Assembly (NCBI GenBank): GCA_949299135.1
Contig: CASFZG010000015.1
Span: 1-39,840, forward strand
Direction: 5' to 3'
DNA length: 39,840 nt
Source of the DNA: an uncultured Phascolarctobacterium sp.
GTDB lineage: Bacteria; Bacillota; Negativicutes; Acidaminococcales; Acidaminococcaceae
In this document: in pieces, positions 34,737 through 39,840 of the stretch
How positions within the stretch are numbered: the first letter of the stretch is position 1
Layout: each line of letters begins with the position of its first letter
Made by a program: the position numbers and the translations under genes
Notes under the pieces: generated by a model
Databases searched by the model: none
What the model was told of the DNA's origin: nothing
What the model saw: the letters and a program-made list of their open reading frames with translations, nothing else

Positions 34737-35963
34737 TTACCACCCAATCATCCACGTTATAATAATCGCATTTGTAAAGTCTACAAGGAACGCGCCGACG
34801 AGCGAAACAATCATCCACGCCTTGGCGGAAAAACCGTATTTGTCGGACAGGGACTGCATGTTGGCAAGCCCGTTGGCAGTTGCGCCCATGGCAAAACCAA
34901 TGCCGCCGACAGCAAGCATTACCGAATCGTAATCCTTACCGAACATTAAGAAGTAAACGCCCCACGCAAAAAGTATCATTAAAAGCGTCTGGATAATTAA
35001 AATTACAATCAGCGGCAGCGCCAGATTGATAAGTTCGTACAGTTTAAGGCTGTTGATGGCCATGGTTACATACAAAACCAGCGAAATATCGGCTATGCAG
35101 TCCATGCCGACGCCTTCGATTTTGTACATTTTGCTGAAGTCGCCGATGTTGCGGATAACTGCTGCTACCAGCATACTGCCAATGTACACCGGCAGCGTGA
35201 TAAACTGCCCCAGATAGCTGCTTAAAATGCTGCCCAGCCCCATGGCGATGGCAACAAAGCCCAGCGCTTTTAAAATTTCCGCAGCGGCGGCAGGCGCAGG
35301 GATGAGGTTTTCGCCGGTGACGGTGGTTTCGGTTTCGTCGATTTCTTCCAGCGGCGCGTCGCTTTTAGCGGCTTTGGGCGTTTTAATTTTGTAGGTTTTA
35401 ATCAGCTTTTCGCCAAACGGCCCGCCAAGGATGAGCGCCACAGCCATGCCGAAGGTGGCGGCGGTAATGGCGACGGTGGTCGCGCCGGTCAGCCCGTAGT
35501 TCTGTTCAAAAAACGGCCCAAAGGCCGCGCTGGTGCCAAGCCCGCCCATCAGCGCAACCGCGCCGGACAGGATGCCGTAAAATTTATCAATGCCCATCAG
35601 GCTGCACACGCCCATGCCGACGGCGTTCTGCAAAATGCCGAGTACGGTTGAGCTGAGCCAGAAGCCGACGAGCAGGATGCCGCCCTTTTTAACCAGTTTT
35701 AAGCTGGCCATCATGCCGATGGTGGTAAAAAAGCACAGCAGCGCTACTTTTTGCAGCGTGTCGTCAAAGGTAAAATCGGCAATGCCGAAAATTTTTAAGC
35801 ACGAAAAGATGAACGCAAACGGCAAACCGCCGATAACCGGCGCCGGTATGCTGAATTTTTGCAGCAGCGGGCTTTTGTTTTTAATCCATGTGCCGATGTA
35901 GTAGCTGACGATGGCGAGCGCGACGGACTGCACCATGTCGAGGTTGATGGTTGTAATTTCCAT
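34737..35963 (-). CDS. gltS: Sodium/glutamate symporter GltS
   Basis: 408 residues, about ten membrane helices in two inverted halves. Family stretches: LAIVSYYIGTWIKNKSPLLQ, IPAPVIGGLPFAF, GALMGGLGT-like ALMGGLGTSAAFGPFF, GPFGEKLI and the second-half GGIGFAMGATANGLANM, where the two GG-rich re-entrant loops form the substrate site. A charged cytoplasmic loop (residues about 190-225) links the halves. It takes up glutamate with sodium, which suits an organism living on amino acids and dicarboxylates and may join with the glutamate-peptidase-like genes in the window. AGGAGG precedes the ATG at 35963. Confidence 0.95.
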   Translation of the reverse strand: MEITTINLDMVQSVALAIVSYYIGTWIKNKSPLLQKFSIPAPVIGGLPFAFIFSCLKIFGIADFTFDDTLQKVALLCFFTTIGMMASLKLVKKGGILLVGFWLSSTVLGILQNAVGMGVCSLMGIDKFYGILSGAVALMGGLGTSAAFGPFFEQNYGLTGATTVAITAATFGMAVALILGGPFGEKLIKTYKIKTPKAAKSDAPLEEIDETETTVTGENLIPAPAAAAEILKALGFVAIAMGLGSILSSYLGQFITLPVYIGSMLVAAVIRNIGDFSKMYKIEGVGMDCIADISLVLYVTMAINSLKLYELINLALPLIVILIIQTLLMILFAWGVYFLMFGKDYDSVMLAVGGIGFAMGATANGLANMQSLSDKYGFSAKAWMIVSLVGAFLVDFTNAIIITWMIGW

Positions 35964-36033
35964 AAAAGGGCCTCCTGAAAAATTAACAGCTGTCTGTAAA
36001 AGGCAGCTTAAGTTTTTAATGAAATACTTTTAT

Positions 36034-36062
36034 ATTATAATCTTTCCGTAACAATTTTACAA
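36034..36062 (-). promoter_or_regulatory. Promoter of gltS
   Basis: Minus-strand TTGTAA (36057-36062), 17-bp spacer, perfect TATAAT (36034-36039). The remaining 36063-36245 of this divergent region shows no gene; a TTGACA at 36195-36200 lacks a correctly spaced -10. Confidence 0.7.
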
Positions 36063-36246
36063 TACGGTTTTTAAATTGCAAACTTTTGTGTACAAATCCT
36101 GCCGCAAATTTTTTGTAGTGCCGTTAAACGCCGCAATTTTAAGTTTAAGCCAGCAAAACGCAAAATTATCCCGCTTAAGGCGGATTAAAAATGCTTGACA
36201 AAAACAAAACGTGCCGGTGCGTATACAAATGCTACAAAACCATAAA

Positions 36247-36293
36247 GCACAAAATATAGTTGGCACTGCTTGTGTAAAAACAATATATTGTAG
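36247..36293 (+). promoter_or_regulatory. Tandem NrdR boxes upstream of nrdD
   Basis: Two 16-bp palindromic boxes fitting the NrdR consensus: core CAAAATATAG (36250-36259) and CAATATATTG (36281-36290). Their centres are 31 bp apart, three helical turns, which is the spacing known for NrdR sites. NrdR represses ribonucleotide reductase genes when dATP is high. The regulator itself is not in the window. Confidence 0.8.
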
Positions 36294-36301
36294 CTTGCCT
36301 A

Positions 36302-36330
36302 TTTACTTCCGCACCAAAATGTGGTATTAT
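36302..36330 (+). promoter_or_regulatory. Promoter of nrdDG
   Basis: TTTACT (36302-36307), 17-bp spacer, TATTAT (36325-36330) with extended TGG. It lies just downstream of the NrdR boxes, whose second copy ends nine bases before the -35. Confidence 0.6.
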
Positions 36331-36404
36331 TGTAAAGGCGCATTACGTCTTTGGGAAAGAACGGACGTTGAAAATATTACTTTAAGCGAGAAAGAGGGAG
36401 GAAC

Positions 36405-38531
36405 ATGAAGGTAATCAAACGCGACGGCACGACGGTTGATTTTGACCGCAGCAAGATTGTTGTGGCTATCCAGAAAGCCAACGACGCCGTGGAGGAAAAC
36501 GAGCGCATTGCTCCGGAGAGGATTGAAAGCATTGCGGAATTTGTTGAAGGCCGCAACCGTATGCGCCTTTTGGTAGAAGATATTCAGGATATGGTTGAGC
36601 ATCAGCTGATGGACGAGGGCAAATTTGACCTTGCCAAGGCTTACATTATTTACCGTTATAAACGTGCGCTGGTGCGCAAGGCCAACACTACCGACGAAAG
36701 CATTTTATCCTTAATCCGCAACAGCAATAAGGACGTTATGGAGGAAAACTCCAACAAAAACGCCGTTATGGCTTCCACCCAGCGCGATTTGATTGCCGGT
36801 GAGGTTTCCAAGGATTTGACCCGCCGCATTATCCTGCCGGAAGAAATTTCCAGGGCACATGACGAGGGCGCAATCCATTTCCACGACGCGGATTATTTCA
36901 TCCAGCCGATTTTTAACTGCTGCCTGATTAACATCGGCGACATGCTGGACAACGGCACGGTTATGAACGGCAAGCTGATTGAAAGCCCGAAAAGCTTCCA
37001 GGTTGCCTGCACGGTTATGACGCAGATTATCGCTTCCGTTGCCAGCAGCCAGTACGGCGGCCAGTCGGTGGATATTCGCCATTTGGGTAAATACCTGCGC
37101 CGCAGCTACAATAAATTTAAAAAAGCCGTGCTTGATGAAGTGGGCGACAGCCTGCCTGCCGAAACGGTTGAACGTCTGGTGCAGGCGCGCTTAAAGAGCG
37201 AGCTGCAAAGCGGCGTGCAGACCATTCAGTACCAGATTAACACTTTGATGACCACGAACGGCCAATCCCCGTTTGTAACCATCTTCCTTAATTTGCAGGA
37301 AGATGACGAATATTTGAAAGAAAACGCGATGATTGTGGAAGAAATTCTGCGTCAGCGTCTGCAGGGCATAAAGAATGACAAGGGCGTTTATGTAACGCCG
37401 GCCTTCCCGAAACTGGTTTATGTTTTGGACGAGCATAACTGCTTAAAGGGCGGTAAGTACGATTACATTACCAAACTGGCGGTAAAATGCAGCGCCAAAC
37501 GCCTGTATCCTGATTACATTTCCGCCAAGAAAATGCGTGAAAACTACGAAGGCAATGTGTTCTCGCCGATGGGCTGCCGCAGCTTCCTTGCTCCGTGGAA
37601 GGATGAAAATGGCAACTACAAATTTGAGGGCCGCTTCAATCAGGGTGTTGTTTCCATCAATCTGCCGCAGGTGGCAATTATTGCCAAGGGCGACGAGCAG
37701 AAGTTCTGGAAGCTTTTGGATGAAAGGCTTGAGCTTTGCTACAAGGCTTTAATGTGCCGCCACAACGCGCTGATGGGCGTTAAGAGCGACGTAAGCCCCG
37801 TGCACTGGCAGTACGGCGCCATTGCACGCCTGAAAAAAGGCGAAACCATTGATAAATACCTTGTTGGCGGTTACAGCAGCATTTCGCTCGGTTATATCGG
37901 CGTGTACGAAATGACCAAACTGATGAAGGGCCTAAGCCATACCGACCCCGTGGGCGAAGAATTTGCGCTGCGCGTAATGCGCTACCTGCGCGCCAAATGC
38001 GATAAATGGAAACAGCAGACCGGCATCGGCTTTGCACTGTACGGCACTCCGGCCGAAAGCCTGTGCTACCGTTTTGCCCGCATAGATAAAGAACGCTTCG
38101 GCACTATTGACGACGTTACCGATAAAGGCTACTACACCAACTCCTACCACGTTGACGTGCGTGAAAATATCGACGCTTTCAGCAAATTTGCCTTTGAAAG
38201 CCAGTTCCAGAAAATTTCCAGCGGCGGCGCCATCAGCTACGTGGAAATTCCGAACATGCGCCATAACACCGAAGCGCTGGAAGATGTAGTGCGCTTTATT
38301 TACGATAACATTCAGTACGCAGAGTTCAACACCAAGAGCGACTACTGCCATGTGTGCGGCTTTGACGGCGAAATTATCATCAACGACGATTTGGAATGGG
38401 AATGCCCTAACTGCGGCAACAAAGACCATAACCTGATGAACGTAACCCGCCGTACCTGCGGCTACCTGGGCGAAAACTTCTGGAACGTGGGCAAAACCAA
38501 AGAAATCAAATCCCGCGTTCTGCACCTGTAA
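36405..38531 (+). CDS. nrdD: Anaerobic ribonucleoside-triphosphate reductase
   Basis: 708 residues, class III reductase making dNTPs without oxygen. The N-terminal ATP-cone (KVIKRDGTTVDFDRSKI ... YIIYRYKR) is the allosteric site. The catalytic barrel shows HFHDADYF, FNCCLINIGDML and YGGQSVDI. Near the C-terminus is a Cys4 zinc motif (CHVCG ... CPNCG) and the glycyl-radical site RRTCGYLG with the radical glycine at about residue 686. GGGAGG precedes the ATG. Cotranscribed with nrdG, 12 bp downstream, under NrdR control. Confidence 0.97.
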   Translation: MKVIKRDGTTVDFDRSKIVVAIQKANDAVEENERIAPERIESIAEFVEGRNRMRLLVEDIQDMVEHQLMDEGKFDLAKAYIIYRYKRALVRKANTTDESILSLIRNSNKDVMEENSNKNAVMASTQRDLIAGEVSKDLTRRIILPEEISRAHDEGAIHFHDADYFIQPIFNCCLINIGDMLDNGTVMNGKLIESPKSFQVACTVMTQIIASVASSQYGGQSVDIRHLGKYLRRSYNKFKKAVLDEVGDSLPAETVERLVQARLKSELQSGVQTIQYQINTLMTTNGQSPFVTIFLNLQEDDEYLKENAMIVEEILRQRLQGIKNDKGVYVTPAFPKLVYVLDEHNCLKGGKYDYITKLAVKCSAKRLYPDYISAKKMRENYEGNVFSPMGCRSFLAPWKDENGNYKFEGRFNQGVVSINLPQVAIIAKGDEQKFWKLLDERLELCYKALMCRHNALMGVKSDVSPVHWQYGAIARLKKGETIDKYLVGGYSSISLGYIGVYEMTKLMKGLSHTDPVGEEFALRVMRYLRAKCDKWKQQTGIGFALYGTPAESLCYRFARIDKERFGTIDDVTDKGYYTNSYHVDVRENIDAFSKFAFESQFQKISSGGAISYVEIPNMRHNTEALEDVVRFIYDNIQYAEFNTKSDYCHVCGFDGEIIINDDLEWECPNCGNKDHNLMNVTRRTCGYLGENFWNVGKTKEIKSRVLHL

Positions 38532-38543
38532 CGGAGGCCTGCC

Positions 38544-39092
38544 ATGAACTACGCGGCAATTAAAACACATGATGTCGCCAACGGGCCGGGCGTGCGCGTA
38601 TCGCTGTTTGTAAGCGGCTGCACGCATTACTGCAAAGGCTGCTTTAACCAGGAAGCCTGGGATTTTGACTACGGCAAGCCGTTTGACGCAGCGGCGGAAG
38701 AAGAAATTTTAAACGCCTTAAAACCGCCGTATATTAAAGGCTTCAGCCTGTTGGGCGGCGAACCGTTTGAACCCGCCAACCAGAAAGCCCTTTTGCCCTT
38801 TATGCAGCGCCTGCGCAAAATGTACCCCAATAAAACCGTATGGTGCTACACCGGTTACGACCTTGAAAAAGACCTGTTAACCGGGCGCCTGTGCGATTAT
38901 GAAACCACCAAAGGGATGCTGGACTGCATCGATATTTTGGTGGACGGCGAATTTATGGAAGCAAAAAAAGACCCGAACCTGCGCTTCCGCGGCAGCAGCA
39001 ACCAGCGTGTAATCCGTTTGCAGGAAACGCTGAAAGAAGATAAAATAATCCTGTGGGACGACAACGAAGGCTTGTTTGAACCGGGGAAATAA
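38544..39092 (+). CDS. nrdG: Anaerobic ribonucleotide reductase activating protein (radical SAM)
   Basis: 182 residues. The radical-SAM cluster motif is CTHYCKGC (CxxxCxxC), followed by FSLLGGEPF (SAM-binding GGE) and CYTGYDLE. It generates the glycyl radical on NrdD. ACGGAGG precedes the ATG at 38544. A terminator follows directly after the stop. Confidence 0.97.
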   Translation: MNYAAIKTHDVANGPGVRVSLFVSGCTHYCKGCFNQEAWDFDYGKPFDAAAEEEILNALKPPYIKGFSLLGGEPFEPANQKALLPFMQRLRKMYPNKTVWCYTGYDLEKDLLTGRLCDYETTKGMLDCIDILVDGEFMEAKKDPNLRFRGSSNQRVIRLQETLKEDKIILWDDNEGLFEPGK

Positions 39093-39126
39093 CGCACTCA
39101 GCTTAGAAAGTTGGGTGCGTTTTTTA
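39093..39126 (+). terminator. Terminator of nrdDG
   Basis: CGCACTCAGCTT (39093-39104) pairs with AAGTTGGGTGCG (39108-39119), with wobble pairs, followed by TTTTTT. Confidence 0.85.
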
Positions 39127-39145
39127 TGTATGAAAATCTTTATAA

Positions 39146-39179
39146 AATTATTGATAAAATCAATAATTTGCATTACAAT
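39146..39179 (+). promoter_or_regulatory. Promoter and operator of the dinJ-yafQ module
   Basis: TTGATA (39151-39156), 17-bp spacer, TACAAT (39174-39179). A perfect 9-bp inverted repeat AATTATTGA/TCAATAATT (39146-39168) covers the -35, and an imperfect palindrome TTTGCATT/AATGTAAA spans the -10. This is what is expected for autorepression by the antitoxin. Confidence 0.7.
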
Positions 39180-39201
39180 GTAAATAAAGGTGGTGTTATT
39201 T

Positions 39202-39474
39202 ATGAGTTCTGCTAATGTTAATCTTAATATCAGAATGGACAGAGAATTAAAAAATAATCTTGATGTGCTTTGCAGTGAACTTGGATTGACTGTATCGGCA
39301 GCCATAAATATCTTTGCCAAGGCGATGGTACGGCATGGAGGAATACCTTTTGATGTGCGTATTGACATGCCGAACGAAGAATTGCTGCAGGCAATGAAAA
39401 ATGTGGAGGAAGGAAAAAATTTAAGCCGCAGATTCCACAGTGTAAAAGAACTGATGGAGGATTTAAATGCTTGA
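39202..39474 (+). CDS. dinJ: RelB/DinJ family antitoxin
   Basis: 90 residues. The N-terminal ribbon-helix-helix (ANVNLNIRMDRELKNNLDVL, then LGLTVSAAINIFAKAMVRHG) binds the operator; IPFDVR is the usual DinJ/RelB linker and the C-terminal part wraps the toxin. The frame opens at GTG 39190, but AAAGGTGG is spaced for ATG 39202. It overlaps the toxin start by eight bases, with the toxin's GGAGG inside this gene. The gene is intact although its toxin carries a stop, so it may now serve only as a repressor or as an anti-addiction antidote. Confidence 0.9.
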   Translation: MSSANVNLNIRMDRELKNNLDVLCSELGLTVSAAINIFAKAMVRHGGIPFDVRIDMPNEELLQAMKNVEEGKNLSRRFHSVKELMEDLNA

Positions 39475-39742
39475 TATCTAATATGAAGCAACATTTAAAC
39501 GCGATTTTAAACGTGCAGTAAAACGTGGCTTAAATCCTGAATTATTAGAAAAAGTTGTTGGTTTACTGGCCGAAGGAAAAAGTTTGCCCATTAAATATAA
39601 AGACCATGCGTTGAGCGGCGTTTACAGCGGTTACCGCGAATGCCATATTCAATCTGACTGGCTTTTAATTTATAAAATTAAGGCTGATGTTTTGTTGTTG
39701 ATATTAACCAGGACGGGAACACATAGTGATTTGTTCAGATGA
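39467..39742 (+). pseudogene. yafQ: YafQ-like mRNA interferase toxin, stopped at codon 5
   Basis: From ATG 39467 the frame reads M-L-D-I then TAA (39479-39481), and then continues open for 86 codons to TGA at 39742. After the stop it reads YEATFKRDFKRAVKRG ... KYKDHALSGVYSGYRECHI, QSDWLLIYKI and LTRTGTHSDLF. All residues used by E. coli YafQ for cleavage (His of DHALSG, His/Asp/Trp of CHIQSDW, His and Phe of THSDLF) are kept and length (92) is normal. A single base change (usually Lys, Gln or Glu at this codon) would explain the loss. The only nearby ATG (39484) is in another frame. Ribosome-dependent mRNA cleavage is the family role; here it is probably off. Confidence 0.88.
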
Positions 39743-39753
39743 TGCGTTTTTTA

Positions 39754-39782
39754 TTGACAACTTACCATGCTAATGGTAAACT
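39754..39782 (+). promoter_or_regulatory. Promoter ahead of the T-box leader
   Basis: TTGACA (39754-39759), 17-bp spacer, TAAACT (39777-39782). A perfect inverted repeat TTACCAT/ATGGTAA (39762-39768, 39773-39779) fills the spacer and could be an operator. Confidence 0.6.
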
Positions 39783-39796
39783 TTTAGTAATTACAA

Positions 39797-39840
39797 ATTA
39801 GCGGCCTATGATGGGGGAGAGTACTTTTAATACGCAGCCC
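39797..39840 (+). promoter_or_regulatory. T-box leader, 5' part (cut by window end)
   Basis: CTATGATGGGGGAGAGTACT followed by TTTAATACGCAGCCC matches the start of Firmicute T-box leaders: the GATG...GA K-turn region and the AGTA of stem I, with the GCAGCCC that normally continues into AGAGAGC. The specifier loop and T-box proper lie beyond the window. It probably controls an aminoacyl-tRNA synthetase or amino-acid gene by uncharged tRNA. Confidence 0.65.

Noticed and set aside
36195..36227. TTGACA ... TATACA as an nrdD promoter
   Set aside because: The spacer is 21 bp; a better spaced pair lies at 36302-36330 beside the NrdR boxes.

Overview
The window looks like chromosome from a Gram-negative, obligately anaerobic Firmicute (class Negativicutes, an Acidaminococcaceae/Phascolarctobacterium-like gut bacterium). 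The reasons are an LPS/LOS surface-sugar cluster and a large outer-membrane autotransporter combined with Firmicute-style genes (pcrA-ligA, gatCAB, strong AGGAGG ribosome sites, a T-box leader) and the anaerobic ribonucleotide reductase nrdDG. The species is inference. No rRNA, tRNA, CRISPR array or complete insertion sequence was seen.

Layout. 1-11135: surface glycan genes. These are the end of a family 2 glycosyltransferase, two tandem phosphoethanolamine transferases on the minus strand, then a plus-strand operon: GT8 transferase, sialyltransferase-like GT52, O-antigen-ligase-like protein, NeuB-like synthase, CMP-transferase fused to a KdsC-like phosphatase, and a CBS + mannose-6-phosphate-isomerase cupin. 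Genes from about 5290 to 10530 are far more AT-rich than the rest and look acquired. Together they could make and attach a nonulosonic acid; the enzyme set fits KDN (made from mannose-6-P) better than Neu5Ac. 11201-15773: yaaA, then an operon of two paralogous M20 peptidases around a YjiH/YjiG membrane pair. 15836-18880: a lipoprotein peptide-binding protein behind a terminator-like leader, and an AAA/DUF4143 ATPase behind three palindromes at exact 40-bp spacing. 18998-27733: pcrA (a base-composition mosaic), ligA, an exported protein, gatCAB and a DUF898 protein. 27917-30128: a Fic protein with an HTH and a third M20 peptidase. 30166-30292: a candidate orphan small RNA.

30379-34720: an autotransporter broken by a frameshift, with a highly structured leader that can hide its ribosome site; then a 29-residue hydrophobic peptide gene with a convergent antisense RNA sharing one bidirectional terminator, which is the architecture of the par/Fst type I toxin-antitoxin system; a second, diverged antitoxin-like RNA without a toxin; and a ~590-bp non-coding element with long inverted ends and internal hairpins. 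34737-39840: gltS, nrdDG with tandem NrdR boxes, an intact DinJ-like antitoxin followed by a YafQ-like toxin with a stop at codon 5, and the first part of a T-box leader.

The most novel signals are the Fst/par-like locus with its orphan antitoxin RNA, the compact KDN-like cassette, the 40-bp-phased operator triplet, and the autotransporter leader. Everything was read by eye; family names rest on motif recognition, not on searches.
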